A stretch of 7,595 nucleotides of DNA from JBFKUL01 sp041635755 (lineage in GTDB: Bacteria; Pseudomonadota; Gammaproteobacteria; Burkholderiales; SG8-39): NCBI GenBank assembly GCA_041635755.1, contig JBFKUL010000140.1, forward strand, positions 1 to 7,595, read 5' to 3'. Positions 1 through 5,263 of this stretch are shown here, in pieces. The notes under the pieces are model-generated. The model was not told where the DNA came from. It ran no database searches and saw nothing but the letters and a program-made list of their open reading frames with translations. Position numbers and translations under genes: made by a program. The first letter of the stretch is position 1. Each line of letters begins with the position of its first letter.

Positions 1-1236
1 CTTCGGCGCCCCCGAGACCGTACCGGCCGGAAAGCTCGCCCTGAAAACGTCGATCGCGTCCAGCCCCGGCTTCACCTTGCCCTCGACGTTGGAGACGATA
101 TGCATCACGTGCGAGTAGCGCTCGATCACCATCTGCTCGGTCACCTTGACGCTGCCGGTGCGCGCCACGCGCCCGACATCGTTGCGGCCGAGATCGATCA
201 GCATCACGTGCTCAGCGCGCTCCTTCGGATCGGCGAGCAGTTCCTCGGCCGCGCGCGCGTCCTCCTCGGGTGTAGCGCCGCGCGGACGCGTTCCGGCGAT
301 CGGGCGCACCGTGATCGCGTCGCCCGCCAGCCGCACCAGGATCTCGGGCGAGGCGCCGACCACGTGGTGGTCGCCGAAGTCGAAATAGAACATGTAGGGG
401 GAGGGATTGAGCCCGCGCAGCGCCCGGTACAGGGCGAGCGGCGGTACGTCGAACGCGCGCGACGTGCGCTGCGAGATCTGCACCTGCATCATGTCGCCGG
501 CATAGATGTACGCCTTGGAGCGCCGCACGGCCTCGAGAAACTGCGCCTCGGTGAAGGTGCGCGACAGCGCGGCGGGCGCGCCTTGTGCGGGCTCATCGGC
601 CAGCGCGAGCACCATGCTTTCGGGCAGCGGCGTCGCAAGGCGCGCGCGCAGCCGCTCCAGGCGCTCGCGCGCCGAGCGCCAGGCGTCGGGCTCGCGTGGA
701 TCGGCGTACACCACCAGATAGAGCTTGCCGAGCACGTTGTCGACCACCGCCAGCTCGTCGGACACGAGCAGCAGCATGTCCGGCGTGTTCAGGGGGTCCG
801 GCTTGTCGCCCTTCAGCACGCGCGGCTCGATATGCTTCACCGTCTCGTAGCCGAAGTAGCCGACCAGCCCGCCACCGAAGCGCAGCGCAGCGGGCACCGG
901 CGCGACCTGATGCGCCTTCAGGTAGGCGCGCACGAATTCGAACGGATCGGCGTCCTCGGCGCGCTCGACGCACACGTCGGCGCCGCGCGCATTGCGCAAC
1001 AGCCGCCGCACCGTGCGACCGCGCACTTCGATGCGCTCGGCGCACGCCAGGCCGATGAACGAGTAGCGCCCGAAGCGCTCGCCGCCGACCACCGACTCGA
1101 GCAGGTAGGAGTACGGGCCGTTGGCCAGCTTCACGTACACCGCGAGCGGCGTGTAGAGATCGGCGCGCGCCTCGGAAACCACCGGCACGCGGGTATAGCC
1201 CTGTTTGGCGAGCTTCTGGAAATCGAGCTCAGTCAT
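1..1236 (-). CDS. trpE: Anthranilate synthase component I (partial, 3' end cut by window edge)
   Basis: TrpE makes anthranilate from chorismate with ammonia delivered by TrpG, the first committed step of tryptophan synthesis, in the cytoplasm. My reverse-strand translation is open for 412 codons with no break. The N-terminus MTELDFQKLAKQGY leads into SYLLESVVGGERFGRYSFIG (about residues 43-62); LLES is the tryptophan feedback-binding motif of the family. Chorismate-domain motifs follow: FGGGLVGYFGYE, VGASPEIL (293-300), IAGTRPRG (313-320), HVMHIVSNVEG, and GTVSGAPK (405-412) at the edge. Family members run to about 490-500 residues, so the last 80-90 or so are missing. The start is supported by GGAG (1243-1246) six bases upstream. 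It is the last visible gene of the rpe-gph-leader-trpE series and is probably attenuated by the leader between gph and trpE. The identification is firm. Confidence 0.97.
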   Translation of the reverse strand, partial: MTELDFQKLAKQGYTRVPVVSEARADLYTPLAVYVKLANGPYSYLLESVVGGERFGRYSFIGLACAERIEVRGRTVRRLLRNARGADVCVERAEDADPFEFVRAYLKAHQVAPVPAALRFGGGLVGYFGYETVKHIEPRVLKGDKPDPLNTPDMLLLVSDELAVVDNVLGKLYLVVYADPREPDAWRSARERLERLRARLATPLPESMVLALADEPAQGAPAALSRTFTEAQFLEAVRRSKAYIYAGDMMQVQISQRTSRAFDVPPLALYRALRGLNPSPYMFYFDFGDHHVVGASPEILVRLAGDAITVRPIAGTRPRGATPEEDARAAEELLADPKERAEHVMLIDLGRNDVGRVARTGSVKVTEQMVIERYSHVMHIVSNVEGKVKPGLDAIDVFRASFPAGTVSGAPK

Positions 1237-1272
1237 GAATCGCTCCGCTTGAAACCATCCTGAACTGCAACC

Positions 1273-1317
1273 TGCGGCCTGACTTCGGCGCGCTGCCCGG
1301 GCCGCACGGGCGCGCGC
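1273..1317 (-). promoter_or_regulatory. Putative trp attenuator RNA structure between leader ORF and trpE
   Basis: Read on the minus strand, the RNA after the leader stop holds GCGCGC-GCCCG, loop UGCGGCC, CGGGC-A-GCGCGC. This is an 11-bp all-GC stem (1312-1317 with 1288-1293; 1307-1311 with 1295-1299) with one bulged A at 1294 and a 7-nt loop (1306-1300). The loop is perfectly complementary to GGCCGCA at 1279-1273. So either a loop-tail pseudoknot or a competing 7-bp stem with a 20-nt loop can form. The leader end (GGCGCCGC around its last codons) can also pair in part with the loop, giving a third alternative. No U-run follows, so this is not a textbook intrinsic terminator. Rho-dependent termination or pausing would be needed if it attenuates transcription. 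Confidence 0.5.
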
Positions 1318-1323
1318 GATGCG

Positions 1324-1389
1324 TTAGCGGCGCCAGGGACGCCAGCTAGGCCAGGTGAAGCTCGTGGTTGCGTTCGCGCAGTGGATCAC
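1324..1389 (-). CDS. trpL: Candidate trp operon leader peptide
   Basis: This is a 21-codon ORF read GTG ATC CAC ... TAA between gph and trpE. Its second half reads T-W-P-S-W-R-P-W-R-R-stop: three Trp codons (13, 16 and 19) in seven positions, ending two codons before the stop. A short Trp-rich ORF immediately before trpE is the hallmark of ribosome-mediated attenuation, in which stalling on uncharged tRNA-Trp changes downstream RNA folding. The GTG overlaps the gph stop as GTGA, the same junction as rpe/gph, so translation could start by coupling. No separate Shine-Dalgarno is visible and no other ATG/GTG/TTG is in frame before the Trp codons. TGG arises fairly often by chance in GC-rich DNA, so this is inference from position, codons and structure. 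The sequence is seen; the function is inferred. Confidence 0.62.
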   Translation of the reverse strand: MIHCANATTSFTWPSWRPWRR

Positions 1390-2096
1390 GACTGAATCGG
1401 AAAAAGGTCCGCTGCATGCAGCAGCGAATCGACTATACCATCACAGTCGATGTCCCGCACCGCTCGGCCCTCCCGGTAGCCGTAGGGCACGAGGTAGATG
1501 CGGCAGCCCGCCGCGCGCGCGCCCAAGGCGTCGTTCGCCGAGTCGCCGATGACGACCGTGTCGGCGGGCGCCACGCCAAGCGCGCGGCAGGCGTAGAGAA
1601 AAGGCTCGGGATCGGGCTTGCGGCGGCCGACGTCGTCGCTCGTGACCACCGCGTCGAAGAACCTATCGAGCCCGGAGGCCGCGAGCAGCGGCCCGGTGAA
1701 GCGCGCCGCCTTGTTGGTCACGCAGGCGAGGCCCACCCCCCGTGCGCGCAGCGCCGCGAGTCCTTCGCGCACACCCGGATAGACGCTCGTGGACGTGCCG
1801 TTATGGCGCTCGTAATGCTCGGCGAAGCGGTGCATCGCCGCTTCGAGCATCGCCGCCTCTGGAGCTCGGCCCAAAGCCGCTTGCACGCTGCGCCGCACCA
1901 GGTTGGCGATCCCCTGCCCGACAAAGTCGCGCACCGTCTCCGGAGCGAGCGCCTGCAATCCAAACTCGGCGAGCGTCGCGTTGGCCGCCGCCGCAAGATC
2001 CGGCGCGGTGTCGAGCAGCGTTCCATCGAGGTCGATGAGCGCCGCCTGCACTGCGCGGTCGGACTTCGCGTCTGGCGCCGTGCCGGCGCGCTTCAC
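1386..2096 (-). CDS. gph: Phosphoglycolate phosphatase (HAD superfamily)
   Basis: Gph dephosphorylates 2-phosphoglycolate to glycolate in the cytoplasm, clearing a by-product of Rubisco oxygenation or of DNA 3'-end repair. The 236-residue protein has all HAD motifs: I, DLDGTLLDT with nucleophile D22 and acid D24; II, the Thr of LACVTNKA (T127); III, K160 in RRKPDPEPF; IV, GDSANDALGARAAG (184-197) with D185 and D189. The helical cap lies between motifs I and II, with PGVREGLAAL at 107-116. Length is usual for Gph. It starts at GTG, whose last two bases plus A form the rpe stop (GTGA), so coupling to rpe is likely. Its own stop overlaps the candidate leader GTG. Other HAD phosphatases share these motifs, but the rpe-trpE context favours Gph. 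The first 15 or so residues are poorly conserved, so a start slightly downstream cannot be ruled out. Confidence 0.9.
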   Translation of the reverse strand: MKRAGTAPDAKSDRAVQAALIDLDGTLLDTAPDLAAAANATLAEFGLQALAPETVRDFVGQGIANLVRRSVQAALGRAPEAAMLEAAMHRFAEHYERHNGTSTSVYPGVREGLAALRARGVGLACVTNKAARFTGPLLAASGLDRFFDAVVTSDDVGRRKPDPEPFLYACRALGVAPADTVVIGDSANDALGARAAGCRIYLVPYGYREGRAVRDIDCDGIVDSLLHAADLFPIQS

Positions 2097-2770
2097 GCCG
2101 CGCGCCCGCCCGCGGCCTCCAGAGCCGCGCGCATCGCGTGGAGGGTCGCGGCGTAGTCCCCCGAAGCGAAGATCGCCGATCCGGCGACGAAAGTGTCCGC
2201 GCCCGCCTTGGCGACCTCGGCGATGTTGTCGGCCTTGATGCCGCCGTCCACTTCGAGCCAGATCTCGCGTCCGGACTTCTCGATACGACGCCGCACCTCG
2301 GCAATCTTCGGCAGCACTTGCGCGATGAACTTCTGACCGCCAAAGCCCGGGTTCACCGACATGATGAGCACCAGGTCGAGCTTGTCGAGGGTGTGATCGA
2401 GGTAGGAGAGCGGCGTCGCAGGGTTGAACACCAGTCCTGCCTTGCAGCCCTGCTCGCGGATCAGGCCGATGGTGCGGTCGACGTGGTCACTCGCCTCCGG
2501 GTGGAACGAAATGATGTTGGCGCCGGCTTCGGCAAAATCCGGGATGATGCGGTCGACCGGCCTGACCATCAGGTGCACGTCGATCGGCAGCTCGACATGC
2601 GGCCGGATCGCCTTGCACACCAGCGGCCCGACGGTAAGGTTGGGCACATAGTGGTTGTCCATGACGTCGAAGTGAATCAGATCGGCGCCCGCCGCGGCGA
2701 CCGCGCGCACCTCCTCGCCCAGGCGAGCGAAATCGGCGGACAGCACGCTCGGCGCGATGCGGAAGGTCAT
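2093..2770 (-). CDS. rpe: Ribulose-phosphate 3-epimerase
   Basis: Rpe interconverts D-ribulose 5-phosphate and D-xylulose 5-phosphate in the pentose phosphate (and, if present, Calvin) pathway; it is a cytoplasmic TIM barrel. From the chosen ATG the protein has 225 residues, the usual size, and starts MTFRIAPSVLSADFARLG. Expected metal and catalytic residues are present: H33 and D35 in HFDVMD, H66 in DVHLMV, D175 in EVDGGI, plus the phosphate-loop segment SVNPGFGGQ (138-146). The reading frame is open further upstream to 2833, but those residues are Arg-rich and not family-like. An alternative ATG four codons upstream (2782) overlaps the putative -10 hexamer. It heads the rpe-gph-leader-trpE series and is divergent from apaG across about 71 bases. 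No convincing Shine-Dalgarno is seen. If the -10 at 2786-2781 is used, the 5' leader would be only a few bases. Confidence 0.95.
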   Translation of the reverse strand: MTFRIAPSVLSADFARLGEEVRAVAAAGADLIHFDVMDNHYVPNLTVGPLVCKAIRPHVELPIDVHLMVRPVDRIIPDFAEAGANIISFHPEASDHVDRTIGLIREQGCKAGLVFNPATPLSYLDHTLDKLDLVLIMSVNPGFGGQKFIAQVLPKIAEVRRRIEKSGREIWLEVDGGIKADNIAEVAKAGADTFVAGSAIFASGDYAATLHAMRAALEAAGGRAA

Positions 2771-2780
2771 GGCGAGGCGC

Positions 2781-2786
2781 ATTCTA
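2781..2786 (-). promoter_or_regulatory. Putative -10 hexamer TAGAAT for rpe-gph-trp transcript
   Basis: TAGAAT (five of six to TATAAT) sits 10 bases before the chosen rpe ATG on the minus strand. No good -35 lies at 16-18 bp spacing (GCAAGG or GGCAAG), so an activator or a weak promoter is possible. The same hexamer precedes two other minus-strand starts in this window. Confidence 0.4.
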
Positions 2787-2805
2787 TCGCAGCGCCGCGT
2801 GCGCC

Positions 2806-2834
2806 TTGCCGCGCGGGGCGTTTTGAGGTGCAAT
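2806..2834 (+). promoter_or_regulatory. Putative sigma70-type promoter for apaG
   Basis: TTGCCG (2806-2811), a 17-bp spacer, and TGCAAT (2829-2834): each box matches four of six consensus positions. Predicted transcription would begin at about 2841, right at the apaG ATG (2842), implying a leaderless or nearly leaderless mRNA. A competing view is that GAGGTG (2825-2830), 11 bases before the ATG, is a Shine-Dalgarno served by a promoter further upstream. Both cannot be true of the same transcript. Confidence 0.35.
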
Positions 2835-2841
2835 TCGCCGC

Positions 2842-3225
2842 ATGGCCGACGACAAGCACTACGACATCGCGGTGAGCGCCGCGACGCAATACCTTCCCGA
2901 GCAATCGGACGAGGGGGCGGGGCGCTACGTGTTCGCCTACACCATCACCATCCGCAACGTCGGCAACATCAGCGCGCAACTCATCAGCCGGCACTGGATC
3001 ATCACAGACGCGCAGGGCCTGGTGCAGGAGGTGCGCGGGCTGGGCGTGGTGGGTGCGCAGCCGGTGCTCGCGCCCGGCAAGAGCCACGAGTACACGAGCG
3101 GAACGGCGATCGCGACGCCAGTCGGTACCATGCGGGGCAGCTACCAGATGGTGGCCGAGGACGGCACGCGCTTCGAGGCGCCGATTCCCGAGTTCACGCT
3201 CTCGGTGCCGCGGGTGCTGCACTGA
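2842..3225 (+). CDS. apaG: ApaG domain protein (DUF525)
   Basis: The 127-residue protein is a full-length ApaG, a fibronectin-III-like beta-sandwich. The gene is linked in enterics to apaH and has been associated with Co2+/Mg2+ sensitivity, but the biochemical role is unsettled. Family features seen are YVFAYTITIRNVG (29-41), SRHWIITD (49-56), the signature GLGVVGAQPVLAPG (66-79) and EYTSGTAIATPVGTMRGSYQM (83-103). There is no signal peptide, so it is cytoplasmic. The ATG is preceded by GAGGTG. It is divergent from rpe, and its TGA overlaps the presumed CTG start of the downstream methyltransferase by four bases (CTGA), suggesting a coupled pair. The family call is firm; the molecular function is not known from sequence. 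Confidence 0.95.
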   Translation: MADDKHYDIAVSAATQYLPEQSDEGAGRYVFAYTITIRNVGNISAQLISRHWIITDAQGLVQEVRGLGVVGAQPVLAPGKSHEYTSGTAIATPVGTMRGSYQMVAEDGTRFEAPIPEFTLSVPRVLH

Positions 3226-3815
3226 GCCTGCGCGCGTCCTACGGGCTGCTTGCGCCGATCTACGATCTTGCGGTGCGCCGCGCGCTTGCCGCCCCGCGCG
3301 CGAAAAGCCTTGCCCGCCTGCGACCCGCGAGCGAGCGCGAGATCTTGCTCGCCGGGGTCGGCACCGGGCTCGATCTGCCGCACCTGCCAAGCGGACCGCG
3401 CTACGTCGGGCTGGATTTCGCGCGCCCGATGCTCGCGCGCGCAGTGCAGCGGCGCGGCGCGCTCGACATCGGCTTCGTCGAGGGCGACGCTCAGCGCCTG
3501 CCGTTTGCGGACGCGTCCTTCGACGCGGTGATCCTGCACCTGATCGTCGCGGTCGTGGCGCACCCCGCGCGCTGCCTCGCCGAAGCCGCGCGCGTGCTGC
3601 GCCCCAGGGGCCGCGTGCTGCTGCTCGACAAGTTTCTGCGCCCACAGGAGCGCGCCTGGCTGCGCCGCGCGCTCAACCCGCTCGTGAGCCGGTTCGCTAC
3701 GCGCATGAACGTAGTGCTCGAAAACGCGCTCACCGGCGTGCCCTTTACGGTGCTCGATGACCGGCCGGCGCTCCTTGGCGGCTGGTTTAGACTGGTCGAG
3801 CTGGAGCGGCGCTGA
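3222..3815 (+). CDS. Class I SAM-dependent methyltransferase, CTG start inferred
   Basis: This is a Rossmann-fold methyltransferase of about 197 residues, cytoplasmic or membrane-peripheral. Motifs from the inferred start are: N-terminal YGLLAPIYDLAV (7-18), SAM loop ILLAGVGTGLDLP (41-53), acidic D65 in YVGLDFARPML, GDAQRLPFADASFD (88-101), and the post-motif strand RVLRPRGRVLLLDKF. The pattern (VGTGLDLP, a short hydrophobic stretch before VVAHP, LRPRGRVLLLDKF) recalls PmtA/UbiE-type enzymes such as phospholipid N-methyltransferases, but the substrate cannot be read off. No ATG, GTG or TTG precedes the conserved YGLLAPIYD segment in frame; the first GTG is codon 18 and the first ATG codon 70. 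CTG at 3222, overlapping the apaG TGA as CTGA, is the best candidate. Alternatives are a -1 frameshift fusion to ApaG or an N-terminally shorter protein. Confidence 0.85.
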   Translation: MSLRASYGLLAPIYDLAVRRALAAPRAKSLARLRPASEREILLAGVGTGLDLPHLPSGPRYVGLDFARPMLARAVQRRGALDIGFVEGDAQRLPFADASFDAVILHLIVAVVAHPARCLAEAARVLRPRGRVLLLDKFLRPQERAWLRRALNPLVSRFATRMNVVLENALTGVPFTVLDDRPALLGGWFRLVELERR

Positions 3816-3845
3816 TCGAGACGCCGCCGTGGCGCGTGCGCCCGC

Positions 3846-3965
3846 TCACTTCTTCTCGGATGGCGCCGAGTCCTTGCCTGCGGAACGCTTCTTCGGCCAC
3901 GTCCACCAGACGATCAGCACCAGCAGTGCGAGCGCAGCACCCATTTCGAGGAAGATGACCCACAT
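3846..3965 (-). CDS. Small single-pass membrane protein, 39 residues, function unknown
   Basis: The ORF encodes one strong hydrophobic segment, MWVIFLEMGAALALLVLIV, followed by WWTWPKKR and a charged, Lys- and Ser-rich tail ending SEKK. The layout (short N-terminus, about 20-residue helix, aromatic belt WWTW at the interface, basic cluster) fits a small inner-membrane protein with its tail in the cytoplasm. Such short ORFs are known in proteobacteria, but I cannot name a family. The frame stays open upstream to 4103, but that part is Gly/Pro-rich and antisense to the mltA lipoprotein linker, so I start at the ATG at 3965. Supporting its reality: a TAGAAT -10-like hexamer 31 bases upstream. 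Against: only a weak Shine-Dalgarno (ACGGA). It is convergent with the methyltransferase and divergent from mltA, sharing a CATG. Confidence 0.58.
   Translation of the reverse strand: MWVIFLEMGAALALLVLIVWWTWPKKRSAGKDSAPSEKK
3948..3954 (+). promoter_or_regulatory. Shine-Dalgarno deciding the mltA start
   Basis: GAGGAAG lies 9 bases before the ATG at 3964 and directly abuts the in-frame ATG at 3955. The spacing fits only the 3964 start, which also gives the cleaner lipoprotein signal peptide. The site lies inside the coding region of the small minus-strand ORF. Confidence 0.7.
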
Positions 3966-5226
3966 GATCCGTTCGTTAACCGCCACGTTGACCGCGATTC
4001 TACTGGTCGCGGGCTGCGCCGGTCTCGATGAGCGCGCAGGCTGCCCACCGGGCGGCTGCCCGCCATGCCCGAAATGCCCCGAGCCGCCCAAGCCACCTGC
4101 CACCGAGGCGACCTACAGCGAGAAGCGCTTCGCCGAGCTGCCGGGATGGGCGACGGCGCAATTCGAGCCGAGCGTGCGCGCCTTCGCCACCGGTTGTCCG
4201 CGCCTAGAGCGCGTGCCCGCGCTGGCGCATGCTTGCGCCGTGGCGCGCTCGTTGCCCGCCGGTGACGAGGCGTCGGCACGCGCGTTCATCGAAGGCGTGT
4301 TCGTGGCGTACTCGGTGATCTCGCCGGAGGGCTCGGACGAAGGGCTGGTCACCGGTTACTACGAACCGATCATTGCAGGCAGCCGCAGCGCGAGCGCAAC
4401 CCATCGATTTCCGGTATTCGGCGTGCCGGAGGATCTGGTCATCGTCGACCTGGCGAGCGTGCAGCCGGAGCTGCGCAACATGCGGCTGCGCGGCCGGCTG
4501 GACGGGCGCCGGCTGGTGCCCTACTACACGCGCGCCGAAATCGAGTCGAGCGCGCGCACCCTCAGCGACAAACACCGCGCACCCGCCACGTCCGGCAATC
4601 CCGCGCCGACGGCGGGCGATGGCGCCGCGCTGCCCGCGCCGGTGCTCGCGTGGGTCGCCGACCCCGTCGAGCTCTTCTTCCTGCAGATCCAGGGCTCGGG
4701 CCAGGTCGAGCTCGAATCGGGCGAGCGCATCCGGCTCGGCTACGCCGACCAGAACGGCCATCCGTACCGCTCGCTCGGGCGCTGGCTGGTCGAGCGCGGC
4801 GAACTGCCGCTCGAGCAGGCCTCGATGCAGGGCATCAAGAGCTGGGCGGCATCGAACCCGGCCAAGCTCGACCAGGCCCTGAACAGCAATGCGAGCTATG
4901 TGTTCTTTCGGGAACTGCCGCCGACCGACGGGCCGATCGGCGCGCTCGGTGCGCCGCTCAGCGCCGGCCACAGCGTCGCCATCGACCGACGCCACATCCC
5001 GCTCGGCACACCGGTGTATCTTTCGACGACCTGGCCGCTTTCGGACCAGGTCCTCGAGCGGCTGATGGTCGCGCAGGACACCGGCGGCGCGATCCGAGGC
5101 GCAGTACGCGTGGATTTTTTCTGGGGTACCGGACCGGAGGCCGGCGCGCTCGCCGGTCGCATGCGGCAGACCGGCCGCGTGTGGATCCTCTGGCCGCGCG
5201 GCCAGCCGCTGCCGCGACCCCTGTAG
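3964..5226 (+). CDS. mltA: Membrane-bound lytic murein transglycosylase A (lipoprotein)
   Basis: MltA cleaves the MurNAc-GlcNAc bond of peptidoglycan, forming 1,6-anhydro-MurNAc, from the periplasmic face of the outer membrane. The 420-residue precursor begins MIRSLTATLTAILLVAGC: a type II signal peptide with lipobox LVAGC and lipidated Cys18. A Cys/Pro-rich linker (27-45) follows, then the MltA domain: FIEGVFVAYSV, GLVTGYYEP, the barrel segment around LRGRLDGRRLVPYYTR, and FFLQIQGSGQVEL with RLGYADQNGHPY. The C-terminal 3D-type portion has IPLGTPVYLSTTWP and AQDTGGAIRGAVRVDFFWGTG with D372 and D384. The Asp in the VDFFWG segment corresponds, as far as I can judge, to the catalytic Asp of MltA. 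The frame is open upstream to 3757, but signal peptide and Shine-Dalgarno fix the start at 3964. It may be read from the apaG side or from a promoter in the small ORF; none is clear. Confidence 0.95.
   Translation: MIRSLTATLTAILLVAGCAGLDERAGCPPGGCPPCPKCPEPPKPPATEATYSEKRFAELPGWATAQFEPSVRAFATGCPRLERVPALAHACAVARSLPAGDEASARAFIEGVFVAYSVISPEGSDEGLVTGYYEPIIAGSRSASATHRFPVFGVPEDLVIVDLASVQPELRNMRLRGRLDGRRLVPYYTRAEIESSARTLSDKHRAPATSGNPAPTAGDGAALPAPVLAWVADPVELFFLQIQGSGQVELESGERIRLGYADQNGHPYRSLGRWLVERGELPLEQASMQGIKSWAASNPAKLDQALNSNASYVFFRELPPTDGPIGALGAPLSAGHSVAIDRRHIPLGTPVYLSTTWPLSDQVLERLMVAQDTGGAIRGAVRVDFFWGTGPEAGALAGRMRQTGRVWILWPRGQPLPRPL
3997..4002 (-). promoter_or_regulatory. Putative -10 hexamer TAGAAT upstream of the small membrane ORF
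   Basis: TAGAAT on the minus strand lies about 31 bases upstream of the ATG at 3965, inside the signal-peptide codons of mltA. A -35 match is weak (GAGACC at 18-bp spacing, three of six). It supports, but does not prove, that the small ORF is transcribed. Confidence 0.33.
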
Positions 5227-5240
5227 CGCGACGCGCGCCT

Positions 5241-5263
5241 CGAAGCGGACCGTTATCGCTTCG
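5241..5263. terminator. Hairpin between convergent mltA and dsbC
   Basis: CGAAGCG (5241-5247) and CGCTTCG (5257-5263) form a perfect 7-bp stem with a 9-base loop. It begins 14 bases after the mltA stop and overlaps the last codons of dsbC. Placement between convergent genes fits a shared 3' hairpin. No T-run follows on either strand, so intrinsic termination is unproven; RNA 3'-end protection is equally possible. Confidence 0.35.

Noticed and set aside
1229..1258. Nine-codon ORF (MVSSGAIHD, stop) overlapping the trpE start
   Set aside because: It has no Shine-Dalgarno at proper spacing and no Trp codons. trpE has its own GGAG, so this is likely chance.
100..1263. Long plus-strand open frame of 387 codons opposite trpE
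   Set aside because: It is His/Arg/Ala-rich and antisense to an intact, clearly conserved TrpE. Long shadow frames are expected in GC-rich DNA.
2771..2833. Upstream extension of rpe to 2833
   Set aside because: The extra residues are Arg-rich and absent from the family. The 225-residue form starting MTFRIAPSVLSADF fits.
3822..3843. Short GC inverted repeats after the methyltransferase stop
   Set aside because: Stems of only four bases and no T-run; not enough to call a terminator.
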